DNA from: Fasciola hepatica
Taxonomy: Eukaryota > Platyhelminthes > Trematoda > Plagiorchiida > Fasciolidae
DNA length: 64,000 nucleotides
NCBI GenBank assembly: GCA_948099385.1
Contig: CANUEZ040000002.1
Location: 1,550,001 to 1,614,000 of the forward strand
Direction: 5' to 3'
Made by a program: the position numbers and the translations under genes
In this document: one piece after another, positions 38,050-49,479 of the stretch
How the letters are laid out: every line of letters begins with the position of its first letter
How positions within the stretch are numbered: the stretch's first letter is position 1
The notes under the pieces: model-generated
Databases searched by the model: none
What the model was told of the DNA's origin: nothing
The model's input: only the letters and a program-made list of their open reading frames with translations

Positions 38050-38285
38050 TCACGCGGTTTTACGCACTGCAAAAGAATACCACACAAACAATCCATAAAT
38101 AATCAAAATTGCACTCACGGGTTTTTCTTCAAAACTCATTAGGGTGTATGAAAGTATGTAAACTGAGTATGCGCATAGAACACAACAGACAGGAATAGCA
38201 CAATTTTGATCATATTCACCCAACAATGCTAGGTGTATCCTCCATCCAAGGCATTCGATTTCTCCAGGCATGTGAAATCTGATTT
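38050..38285 (-). CDS. Possible internal exon with two hydrophobic segments
   Basis: The minus strand is open from a weak acceptor-like cag near 38286 to a gtgaga donor near 38053. The encoded HMPGEIECLGWRIHLALLGE is followed by two hydrophobic stretches (AIPVCCVLCAYSVYILSY and PVSAILIIYGLFVWYSFAV) joined by a short charged loop. The layout recalls the first two membrane helices of DHHC palmitoyltransferases, but I found no DHHC exon downstream on this strand, so this is only a candidate. Confidence 0.25.
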
Positions 38286-38289
38286 ATGC

Positions 38290-39535
38290 TGAATAAGGAA
38301 AGGATTGTGAACAATCCTTACAACACAACAGCACAGCAAAGGCGAACTGTTTCGTTTCATTGAATTCACTACTTTTTCACTGTAGTAGTAGGCGCCTGAC
38401 CAGATTGGCTGAAATTATTCCAGAAATGAATTTCCCAACACCACATTACTTTGTTCTCTCTATCCGAGTTCATATGGACGGAGAAGTAGGGGATTTCTGT
38501 TGGGGTTCATGATGAAGTAAATCGATTTACCTGGATATTTTGATTCACTGCTGGTATTCTCCTGAGTTAAGCTTCGTAGCTTGGCCCTAGTATATTATTG
38601 TTACGCATTATTATTTTCAGTGCAATGGGTCCTTGTATCTACTTGAACAGTTCCCTTTTTAGTCATGCTCCCGATGGTAAAACATCTGGGGCCCCTCTGT
38701 AGAGGAAAAAGACGAAAGGAGTATGGCACGCCTGTACTTAATCAGTCAGACCATTCAAAATGGCAAAGCATGAGTAGTGATCGAGATAATTTGTACCCTT
38801 CCACGAATTTCTGCAAGAAAGATGCTCCTCCCATGTGCGCATTTCCGCTCCTACTTGGCCACATAGCTATTATCACTGATGAGACAACAGTCAATGCTAC
38901 ATTAAGAGTGTTTTTTTTTCTCATTACCGAATACTCTTCAACTTGACGACATGGTTTTGTCCAAAGTTCTCACAGTCGTTCTCTGTTATTTGCAGGCTAT
39001 GCTCATCAAATGACGCGTTTTCAGTGATGTGTGTATTGGATGATTTACCAACATGTATATCATGTAACTACCGTTCGAGGGAGACGTAGGCAGGTGGGCC
39101 TTACCGCAAAAAACATAGGGAAGGGACAAAGGAGATGAATAAGATGCTCTACTCATCATCTTGTAAATCAAGCTTTGACAGTCTACAGTCTTTACAGTCA
39201 GTATTGTTGGCAGTAGTAATAGACCTCTAGCGTAAGGCTAAGTAAAATCAATGACCCAGAAATTTCATCAGAAGAGAGATAGAGCAGTAATGACCTCCGT
39301 TAGAAAGACATCCGTCTGATGCTTGAATTTATTGTAGCTATCCTCGCTTACCAAACCAGGTGTTTCCTCTGAACCATCAGGATTCATCACTTAAGCTCAG
39401 TTCAGCTATTTTACCTATAAGTCTCACACTTTTGTACGCCGGTTTTCGTCCCTGCCTCGGGGTATCTCGGAGTCGAGAGTAAAATTAACTGAATAATAAA
39501 GATTAAAAAAAACAGGAAAGAATGTTATGAGCGAA
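38290..39535. other. Unrecognised stretch
   Basis: No supported feature. Confidence 0.4.
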
Positions 39536-39539
39536 AATC

Positions 39540-40960
39540 ATTGATACATTAAAAGGACCCAAATGCAGTCCCGCCACTGATCGTGGCACCTGGTCATATC
39601 GCCTAGTGTATCTAAACATCCGGTGGTCGGTTTTCGTAGACCCCAGCTCGAAAGCATAAAGATTCTTACAGGATCAAGGCCATTGGTCAGGCTTTTCATA
39701 CCGTTTAGCGAATTCTCGAATTAACCACCTCAGTCTATAGTCCAACCAGTACCTAACTCGGAGAACAACGTAAGCTGCGGTCCTCTATCTCTGGGCAAGT
39801 GCAACACTTGTCTCAACCACCTTGACCTGTTTAAATTACGTTGATTGATTCCTTGTTCTGAATACCCTAGCCTAACCTCAGCGTTGCCAAAGTGTAGCTA
39901 CCGTTATATTCGATCAGTACCATACAGACCTCAATGCTCAAACACCGACTGCCTTCGTGCATCTTTCACACGTAAAGGCCGTGTTTCTGGGCCTCACTGA
40001 AGGAATAACATGAGCGCCACCGTTTGCAATCGACTCCTAACAGGCAATTTGATGTCGCTTAAGCGCAACAAATGCTTGAATTTGGCAAATGGCAAATACG
40101 CTTTCTTGCATACTCTGTGAATCTTCATCCGATATCCTACCACCTGGACAGATTTTATTGAGTAGCTACCAAAACTTCTCTACTTCACCGGAGGCTTCGC
40201 CTGACCAGAAAAGTTTTGGTGTAGGATCAGCCCAGTCCTGTAACATCGCTTTACACTCTGAAGGTTTAAAACGCATGCCAAACATTACTGCACTTTAGAG
40301 TAGACAACCTGAAATACCTGAGACTTGCCTGGGTGTTTTCTCAGAAACACAATAACATCCACCTATTCCAAGTGAGACAATTTGCAGTCCGAGTGCAGAA
40401 TGAAGCTGCTATTCTCACACGAAGGTAGGGCTATCACTGGAATTTTTATTATGGAGTCCAAAACAGTGAGGACAGAGGGTTATCCCAAAGAAACCCACCC
40501 GTCATGGTGAGCTTGAGTGACAGAACCTCATCAGCACGAATCCGGCTTTACCTGCTCGCATACAGTGACTGGAGGAAGAAATGTTTCTTTGGCACACCCT
40601 CCAATTATAAGCATCACCAGGGGACCCTTCGGTCTACAGAGATGAAGGCCGTTTTCAGACCAAGGGATGGACAGAAGATTGTGGGCCTCAGAAAGATTTG
40701 CCAGCTTTGTGAATTTTTTTCGGGGATAAGATATGATCGACACAAGCCTGGTCATGCCCAGTGTTCCAGACGTCTTCACTGACAGTAAATCAGTGAGTCG
40801 TCGAATATCCTGATAACCGCGATTACCAATGATTTCCTTGGTTCCATACTTCTAACCGACCGGTGCAGGTGTCGACTATTGCCAATAGACACGGCCTCGT
40901 CCATTACTTTATAATTCGCAATCCATCACTCCTCGTGGTTATTTCCTAAGCCCCTAGTGG
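39540..40960 (-). mobile_element. RTE-like LINE remnant (RT and tail)
   Basis: Minus-strand pieces in order: VCEQVKPDS..R (family VCEQPKSSSCLW) near 40560, and SSFILHSDCKLSHLE followed by VDVIVF at 40430-40340, where motif C reads YVDV-like. MFGMRFKPSECKAMLQDW and PTPKLFWSGEASGEV follow at 40290-40180, then SPGGRISDED near 40150. Degraded copies of the family tail lie at 39980-39540. The collinear reference is 57359-59155. Confidence 0.72.
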
Positions 40961-42540
40961 GTGGACGCCCTTAGGATATGCGCATCTCATTGAAAGTGGT
41001 ATCGGAAGAGACGAATCTATGACCATCCCAAGGTATACGTCGTTCGGGGGGCCTACCTGAGCTGTCGTCTTGCATGGCTTTCGCAGCAGCATACGAGGCT
41101 TACCCTCAGCAGTACGTATCAACTAAACGGGGAATTATCGAACATGTCATGCGAGCATTGCTGTGAGTTCCTCCAGTTACATGTAAGTTTATCCGCGTTA
41201 GTTCCAAACATTCGTCACTACCTGAACACTAGGATTTTTCGCGAACATTCTCTACTCGCTATGATCCGCGTGACAGAGCTAGTATTTTTCTAATTCTCGG
41301 GGTGGAGCAATTTCGCCGAAACTGAACCAAGACTCGAACACGGGGTACAAACTGAACGGGTCTCTTAGGGCCTTATTTCGACCAGCCGGGTTTGATGGAT
41401 ACGTACTGATGGTTAGTATTTGCCGAAACTGGATCTACCCGGCAAAAAGTATGTAATGGGATAGCTCGTACTCAGACTACGCGAACCAGGGCTTGACAAG
41501 ATCAGACACGAAAAACATAAATGTGTTCAGTCAGACATGACTGGTGCAAATTCCATTATATATCAGAGAAGGCATACAATTGTTGACAAATAAATTACTG
41601 GTCAACCATAAGGCTACCTAGCTGTATCTGCACGATCTGTCTGTCAAGACAGGGCTTCATCCAATGGGCTGGGTATTGAATGTGAGCTATATCGTACTAG
41701 GTCAAATGAAGAAGCTTCTGAATCACCAAAGTATTCCAGACAAGAATGGGACGGTAACTTTGATTCATCGGATTTTAACAGATGAGTGAAAAACTGATAA
41801 TACATAATGGATCATCTTCAATTAATCCTGATTTCTTATCACTCAACTATAATATGTCATGTTTCTTCACGCAGTACCAATGGTTAACTCATCATTGAAA
41901 ATCATGGAAACACAGCTTTGCAGCCATTTCTTCCGGCTTCTTAAGAATCATCAGCAGTAGATACTCACCGGACTCCAAATGGGACTAGATTCCAGGATGA
42001 AGGAACAAGATCACAGGAGTCTATCCTTGTGGAAACAGTAGGTGGTTATCTTGCCATAGGGGGTGATGCGATATTTAGTGTTGATTTTGAACAAACCGTT
42101 GTAAACTAGCCTTTCATGAGCAGTCAGTCACCCCGGGTTCAATTACCGGTGGGAATCAGTGGATATGCTCTACTGGTGGTTCCTGACAACGATAAAACAG
42201 TTTAATGGTGCTTCCATGGTTTTCAGTGCTTCAAATGTTCATACCGCATGATGAATCTCATATTATTTAAAATCCAACCTCCTAATCCTTATTTAGTATT
42301 CAAGCTCCGTAAGTCTGTTTACCGGAATGTCTTCGTTGGGCTTAAGCCCATGAAGAGAAACCGTCCAGCATAAGGGTCACTAGCTGTGCGGAAAACGCTC
42401 TACTAACATTCCAAGCCAGAGTCGGAAGGGCTGTTTCTTGTAGTGTATGAGTTCAATAAGCCATTGCGGGTCACCCCGGATAGACTTGTGGTTAAGTTTT
42501 TCGGTTCACAATCGTCCACCCTAGGTTTGAGCACTAGTCA
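40961..42540. other. Unassigned region with short repeat copies
   Basis: No gene is visible. 42215-42270 (GCTTCCATGGTTTTCAG and CATGATGAATCTC) matches the right half of the foldback element at 46487-46672, so at least one more copy of that repeat exists here. Confidence 0.5.
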
Positions 42541-42576
42541 GGGATCGGTAAATGTGCACTGCTGATGATGCCCAGC

Positions 42577-42579
<3 letters not shown>

Positions 42580-42610
<31 letters not shown>

Positions 42611-42665
42611 TTATAGAGAAGTCAAGGCGTACGCTGAGTTGTAAAACGTTTATTGTTATATATTG

Positions 42666-42718
<53 letters not shown>
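42580..42718. repeat. Two (TA)n tracts with a duplicated spacer
   Basis: (TA)n runs at 42580-42607 and 42667-42718. The intervening GTCAAGGCGTACGCTGAGTT recurs, slightly changed, right after the second tract at 42726-42745 (GTCAAGGCGTACACTGAGTT). Confidence 0.93.
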
Positions 42719-42721
<3 letters not shown>

Positions 42722-42789
42722 GGTTAGTCAAGGCGTACACTGAGTTGTAGAACGCATATCGTGACGTTTCGATCTAAACTAGGACTCGT

Positions 42790-43330
42790 TGTCAAACGTG
42801 AATTATTGAGTGTGTGAATGAGACGGCTGATTCCGCTTGTTTTGGTGTGTTGTCGGTCTTTCCTGTTCTCGATGGTTCGGTACCGGTCTTGCCACGGTGA
42901 CCTACTGCTTGTCGACCTTGACGTGCTGACTGAGCGAGCTCATCGAATGAGCTTTGGGGAACAGGTGCTCGGGTGACCATCCTTGTGGTATCGATTTTAA
43001 CCTCTTGACCTGTCTGCGAGCAGTAGTTTCAAATTTGAGTGTGGATCGGCGCGTCGTAATGCTAGTTTATGTTTGCAGAGAGTACGTAATTGTTTTCCTG
43101 TCTCAGTTCTGTATTCCTTATCACATCCTAGGCATGGGATATCGTAGACCACTTCTGACTGGTCGAGCTGGTTCACATGGTCTTTTCCGTTGGATAGGGC
43201 GGTCCGCAGGATGCTGAAAGGGTTCATAGGTAACTTTGATGCCCAGCCGTTCTAGCATACGTTCTACGGCCTGTGAAGGTCCTCGTATGTATGATAACAA
43301 GACTATGCTCTCTAGGCTTTTTCTTTTGGC
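42790..43330 (-). mobile_element. Penelope-like element remnant with GIY-YIG-type endonuclease region
   Basis: The minus strand reads VLLSYIRGPSQAVERML and RLGIKVTYEPFQHP. Then, in another frame, VVYDIPCLGCDKEY, TETGKQLRT and CKHKLALRRADPHSNL. Penelope-like elements end in a GIY-YIG endonuclease preceded by a Y..G.S....IL...GI...Y.P linker, with VVY.IPC..C...Y.GETG..L..R..EH..A....D. The fit in order and spacing is good. The GETG glycine region reads RTETG and the catalytic Arg region is altered, so it is inactive. The RT domain is absent. Confidence 0.75.
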
Positions 43331-44800
43331 CTTTTTTTACCTAAAATACAGGAGTTTACACGTTTTTTGGGTAACCGTTTTTGATGAACAGCATGAAAAG
43401 TCTAAGTAGTTCTTCCTTCCGGAGTTCGGGTATGCTGCAGTATGTCGGCCAGGTGGAATAGGGTGTACGCACAGCACTTCAGGTGACATGTTTAACGGTG
43501 CGCAACAAGTGGTATGCAGAAAAGTGGGCTCACTATCAACATACGAGCTTTGCACATGCTACCTCGTCGTTATTTTGGGTTACCAATGACTTACCCAAAA
43601 TCCACCAACATCTACCGCAGTTGTGATCCATAGTGGATTCTTCGTTGAAGGGAATCCAATCTCACTCCTACCAGATGCTTCTAGGACAGTGTAAAGTAAT
43701 TATGATTGGTGCCGTGCATAAATTTGTGTACACTCGGCCCAAAATGAATGTAAGTGACTAAGTCCTGCAAGCGCACAACCGGTGATCACTCGAGGCAAGG
43801 AACTGAAACGAATTGATCCAACTGAAGAAAGACGGGTAAATATGTTCGGGCATGTATTTTCGCGTGTTGTTGTGTCTTTAGGCTTGTTTCAGTGAGTCAG
43901 TTAAGAGATCCAAAAGCTTGGTCCCTCTTTTTACATGACATAGTTCAGATGAATTGATATTGATGAGCACACAAAAAGGATCTACTCAGCAGACTCGCTC
44001 CGAAAGTGACTCAGCAGCTGACACACAGCTTTGATATCTTAATATGCCTCTATTCGGAAACATGGTCAATAATATTGGTTCCCTCTCCCATTCTCGAGAA
44101 GAGTACAGATGTGCGTTGTATTTCCTATTCCCCATGTCCCGGCGAAGTGCAACGTACATCGCTGGTTATTCTTCATGGGAACAGCTCCCAGTTCAATCAT
44201 TTATCTGGTTATGCGCATGTTCAGGTTCCTTGCATCGCTTTCTCGCTGATCAGATGACAGCTCAACAGTTTTATCCTATGGATGGACAATACACTTGTGA
44301 AAGGATATGTCAGTATTCAGGACCCGTCAACGGTATAACAATGGCCCAAAACGGCAAGCTTACTTGATCTTCATTCTCAAATAGTCTGCCAAAAATTCAG
44401 AATTGATTCGAATTCGTTGGCGTTATACTAGCTTTGTCAGTTAAGTTGTCACCGTTTTGTATCCCTTGCTACCACCCCTTCAAAGAAACCAGGACGATCA
44501 GTGAAGGGTCAAAACAAAGAATACTCATTCGATGGTACAAATAAATCTTTTCGGTGAAGTTACCGCGGTTAAGTCAATGTGAAACACTTCCCCAGTTGGC
44601 TTGGTCTTGTTACCTTGTTATCTTCCGCATCTCGAGGATCGATCAACTGATGCTGGATGCACACCGAAACTGAGCTGTATTGGTTTGTGCATAGACGAAT
44701 CGGACAGGCAGCTCATCCGGGCACTTTCCTCTGAGGAAAACTCCCATGAACACAAGCCAATATTGTTTTAAGGTTCTCCTATCCTTTTTAGTCTATTTTT
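43331..44800. other. Unrecognised stretch
   Basis: No supported gene. The frame at 44044-44367 is open but without a known motif. Confidence 0.4.
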
Positions 44801-44803
44801 TTT

Positions 44804-44938
44804 TGAGTGAGTGAGTGAGTGAGTGAGTGAGTGAGTGAGTGAGTGAGTGAGTGAGTGAGTGAGTGAGTGAGTGAGTGAGTGAGTGAGTGAGTGAGTGAGT
44901 GAGTGAGTGAGTGAGTGAGTGAATGAGTGGGTGGGTGG
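44804..44938 (+). repeat. (TGAG)n tetranucleotide microsatellite
   Basis: About 29 near-perfect TGAG units, degenerating at the 3' end into GAATGAGTGGGTGGGTGG. Confidence 0.98.
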
Positions 44939-45136
44939 ATCTACGAATTTGAGTCAATTCAACTGTAGTGAATAGTTTGATCACGGAGACCCAGGATATC
45001 AGGATTGAACAACACGCGGTGAACAAGGCAGTTTTAGGTTTTCGTACTCGTAGAAATACGTATTAGATAATCCGTCAAACAATACAAGAGGAGGATGACG
45101 GATAACAGTCAAACATAACCGAGCAGACTACGAATG

Positions 45137-45230
45137 TTTGGCTTGATAACTCAACCGGTAGAGTACTCCCAGTACGAAAGTGTGGGTGGCTTTCATGCGT
45201 AAGTTCGAATCTCACCGGGGTCAAAGACTT
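45137..45230 (+). repeat. tRNA-like, probably SINE-derived
   Basis: GATAACTCAACCGGTAGAG resembles an A box and AAGTTCGAATCTCACC a B box at suitable spacing. The ends do not form an acceptor stem, so I do not call a tRNA gene. Confidence 0.45.
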
Positions 45231-46014
45231 TTGCCATTTAGATCAGTTCAAAACTGTGCTCGTTGCAGCCATAATACCCCATCAAAGAAGTTGGTTTGCT
45301 CCGAAGTAAGGATGTTTTCACGAATGCGCAAGCATGTTTCCCGACAAACACACACGACCACACTACTTTGACTAATGAGATTTTAGTCGTAACTCCGATG
45401 GAATGAGATGCAAAAGCCACTAGGAAGTCAGTTGGAAAAAAATTGTGTGCAGGAAATTCAAAGTTATTCACAGATTTTATCGATTGAGGACGCTTCCTCT
45501 AATTGAGTACAAGATCGGGCACGAAGGCGTGGTTCGAATCACGACTGAAAAGAAAAGTGTGAATACACCTAGACATGCATACTGGCATACACATAACCAA
45601 GGACACACCAACACAAGCATGCCTCGAATGCTGTACGTGCGTATATTTGTGTGCAAATTATTGACATCCCTGTCAAAGGCCACCTGTGCCGAGAGGGCGT
45701 AAAAACAGATATCGACCAATCAGTCGACCACTCGATCGATGCCTTCAGTGCTGATGAACATTTCCGATTGCGTGCGCTTGTGTGCGCATAGCGCACGTGA
45801 CCTCCAAATTGATCAATGTTACAAATAGTAGTGCGGATTACTCTGCGGAACGAGATCGCGGCAGTGGAGATGTCAGGGTACCAAACCAGTTTTACGCTCC
45901 GCTCATCAAAACTAAAGGGGTAAGAGTACGGAGGTTGGACACACCGACGCATCAGTGCAAATACAAGTGGGTAAGCGGGTACACATTTGAACGCAAAATG
46001 ACACATTCTTCCTC

Positions 46015-46139
46015 AGCAGGTGACAACGATTTCAGCTGTCAAATCCGCGTCGAATTTCAATCTGCATTACATATATAATATATCTTATGCAGAATGATAT
46101 TCGAGGCGGATTTGACAGCCGAAATCGTTGTCACCTGCT
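46015..46139. repeat. Long near-perfect hairpin (~54-bp arms)
   Basis: The left arm, 46015-46069, starts AGCAGGTGACAACGATTTC. The reverse complement of 46086-46139 starts AGCAGGTGACAACGATTTC too and differs at only about four positions over the arm. The loop is a short AT-rich sequence (CATATATAATATATC). Confidence 0.93.
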
Positions 46140-46474
46140 TAGGCAGTTGCGCGTGTGTGCACACAATGCAAATAAGGCAATCGATGTGCAGTGGTCAGCT
46201 TGATTGTAATTTATAGTATCGGGCTGAAATGAAAAGATGTCGGATTACCGGATTACACCGAGACCAGACAGCCTACGTAAAACATATGAAGCCCTCAAGC
46301 AGGATCAGTTTACTTAAAGCAAAGACAAGTCAACCATCGAGGTACTTGCTGGGCTTGAGTGTCATGATGTGAAAGTGCATCATCATAATCAAAAGCAATT
46401 ACTAATGTAGTCTAATTTATGATAAGAACATAACTTTATTGCAATAAAGATCTAAAAAGAGCAAGGAGGACAAC

Positions 46475-46684
46475 ATATAACAGTTATAGGAGTAGTGAGG
46501 GATTAGATTCTACGTTATATGAGAATCATCATGCAGGGTGAACATTCAAACTACTGAGAACCATGGAAGCAATATACGGCTGTTTCATTCTTGTTGATTC
46601 CTAACAAGGAAAAGACGGCTTCCATGGTTTTCAAAGGTTCGAATTTTTACACTGCATGATGAATCTCCTAATATATAACAGTTA
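46475..46684. mobile_element. Foldback (MITE-like) element with 12-bp target duplication
   Basis: ATATAACAGTTA occurs exactly at 46475-46486 and again at 46673-46684. The enclosed 186 bp (46487-46672) begin TAGGAG and end CTCCTA. Inside is an inverted pair: ATCATCATGCAGGGTGAACA...ACCATGGAAGC on the left, and GCTTCCATGGTTTTC...ACTGCATGATGAATC on the right. It has no coding capacity. A related half copy lies at 42215-42270. Confidence 0.75.
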
Positions 46685-48385
46685 CCAAATTTTTTTCTGT
46701 TATTCTAAACCGGGTCAATACGACGAATGACTATTCTCGAACTAGATCGGATTGATGCTTGTTGGCGTAGGATGGATCGATTAGGTGAATAAGACCTATC
46801 GAAGGACCGAAAATGGAGTTTATGCGTGGCCACCAATTAGTCCACTCTATTTTTCCTATAAGGTTTGTCAGTATTGTGAATAGTTTGTTCAAGAACTTAA
46901 CCTACCTTGACGAATGACATCTTAGATTAGTCTCATTATGACACTCTCAAACTTCACTGAAAGCCAACTTGTTCGCTGTTTCGAGTTTTTCTGTTAGCCC
47001 ATTGTAAGCAGCAGTGCAGCTATCTAATCAATGGCATGTGATAAATCTAAAAGAAGAACGAACTTCGCATCGATCTTTATTTTTGGCTCAGTTGTGCACT
47101 GTGTTATCCACGGGGATAATGAGATCTATCATTTCGTCCACTGACTACTGAGTATTCTCATCAGATTCGAATGCTTCCTAACAGGACAGTGCCTGCATGA
47201 ATGGAACATTTCCGAGGTAGACGTAATCTGAACCGTCCTAACCGCCATATATTATTCGAATCAGGCGATTTCTGTGCTCGTTAGGCAGTTATGAAAATAT
47301 CGAACGTCGAGGAATGAAAGCGTGGCTATTTCATAGTGAAAAACAAAATACAAGGTATGATGTACGGACCGAAAACTATGCCGAATTGGCTTTTCCGCGT
47401 GCATCTAGCATAGCTTAACTGATTTGTCTCATGTATTTAGCATAGGCTGGTTCTTTTGCTATATCGATTATTTCATTGAATGGCTACCGGGGTGAGCCTG
47501 TGCACACGTAAAGAGGTGACCATTAATCACGTGCGGACAGAGATTGTATGTAAGTACGTAAGTAAGTATGTTCAGCACTTTTGCATCGTCCTCCTGTGAG
47601 TCGTTGTGTGTGTGTGTTTGTGTGTGTGCGTATGATAATAAGGACTACTCTATTGATCACCCAGGAGAGGAACTAACCGCGAAGTTTATCACTGTTTCGT
47701 TAAGTGATGAACAGTTTGCGGACACGATACCCCGACATTTCCAACCTCATACTTTGCACCCAGAAGCCGTCTTTTGCTACTTATCATGAGAACATCCAAA
47801 AGTCACCAGAGAGTGTGTATGAAGAACAGTTGACTCGTGAAGAATTAAATGGAAAAACTAATTCGGAAGCCAAAATTCCAGCATGGAACATGACCTTTAA
47901 AGGTTTTAACCCTTGACTTCAGTCAACAGCCAGGCTGATTTCAGAGATCGCTTGATATACCTGACAAGACTAAGAATATTGATCAAGATTTTGAATTTCT
48001 TTATGCCAATTCGTGGACGAAGTAGCAAACATTAGTCGATAAAATATCTTTTTTCATGGGTGATAAAAGGGTATAGGAAAAGTCTACTGCGTGACAGATT
48101 TGACACCCGTCTAAAAACAAAAAATTCTGTCACCATTGAGGGTCCATCTTCCATTAATTTTTGATAGTATGGTGTACCTTGTGAAGAAAGTTGTCTTGAA
48201 AATGTGATTTAAAAATGCGCCTTCTGACAATTTGACCCGGATGGGGAATCGATAATCACTATAGTATCCAGTGCAGCTTTTGGGGCACTGTAGTGATAAT
48301 TTTGCGAATATAAGCCAAGGACAATATAGTCAAGACAGGCCCAGTCAATATACATTTTTTCACTGGATGACTGGTGAACTTTCAG

Positions 48386-48387
<2 letters not shown>
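46685..48387. other. Unrecognised stretch
   Basis: No gene is supported. A short GT-rich tract lies at 47606-47629. Confidence 0.4.

Positions 48388-48465
<78 letters not shown>
48388..48465. repeat. (TA)n microsatellite
   Basis: About 38 uninterrupted TA dinucleotides. Confidence 0.98.
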
Positions 48466-49479
48466 CTTTTGCCTTTGAATCTATAAGTAGCTAATCAAAA
48501 TCCTAGTAGAAAGCTGAAAAGGTGAAATCGAACGATTCATTGTGACCGAGCGAGCTACAGAGCTGAGTGTTACGACAATGTGCTCCTAACTTCCCGTCCG
48601 TTGGTAAACGGTGAAACTAAAGGCTAAAGCTGTTTCTGGCAGTTGTGCTGGGGAGCAGAGTATTCTACATTTCGTACAAGAAAACCTTTTGTGGTCTAGG
48701 CTATGCCTATGAATTCCTATTATGAACTTTTAACCCTCAATTTATCCACGAATATGAGGCACCCTTTTACCGATAAGAACTTGAAAACTGAACACAGCAG
48801 AGTTACGTAGCACAATTTGTACCCGAATGAGACACAGCGAAATCCATCCGGATACAAATTCAACAATGTAACTCTGTAGCGCTCTCTTTTCAAAACCACG
48901 AATGTGCTCGAAAATTCTCCATCATCGTGAAATTTAGACCATGATGTCCCGGGTTTGATTCTTGTCACCGCGGATTATTACCTAAACCGGCAGACTTGGA
49001 CTGACTGTGCCCGGCCTCCAGAAATATTGAAACTTATTGTACAATAAATGGCGTTACTAGGCCGATTATTTGTTGTCGTCATAGTTTTAATTCACCGAGT
49101 CAATCTTGAATGAAAAAACACTGTGGCAAATTCATACACAGTGCTGTAGTGCTATCTCGCACAATGCTAGATTGTGGAGTACCAAATTTATCCACTATAT
49201 CAGAATCGAGTTCGGCTAGGAGATTATCGGTTACTGAGGGCAACCAAAACACCGGCTGGTAACAATTTTTTCTCATAACACCGTGTTACCGAGTATCAAA
49301 CACTCACATGTATCTATGATATTCGTATTTGTATTTTGATCAACTCTTTGCGTAGGCAGAATTCCGCATTTCAGTTAAAAACGGTTTACACTTTCGCACC
49401 TCGTCGGATTAATGGGATGAAAGAGGACGATTACATATCAGAATTGCCAAGAAATTCTGGCGATACTCGTGCCCGGTTT

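Noticed and set aside
44793..45026. THSLTHSL-repeat protein on the minus strand
   Set aside because: A direct translation of the (TGAG)n microsatellite.
45137..45230. Functional tRNA gene
   Set aside because: A- and B-box-like strings are present but no acceptor stem can form, so a SINE-derived sequence is more likely.
45569..46006. 145-codon minus-strand ORF
   Set aside because: No recognisable motif, open frames overlap on the other strand, and no splice or repeat support.
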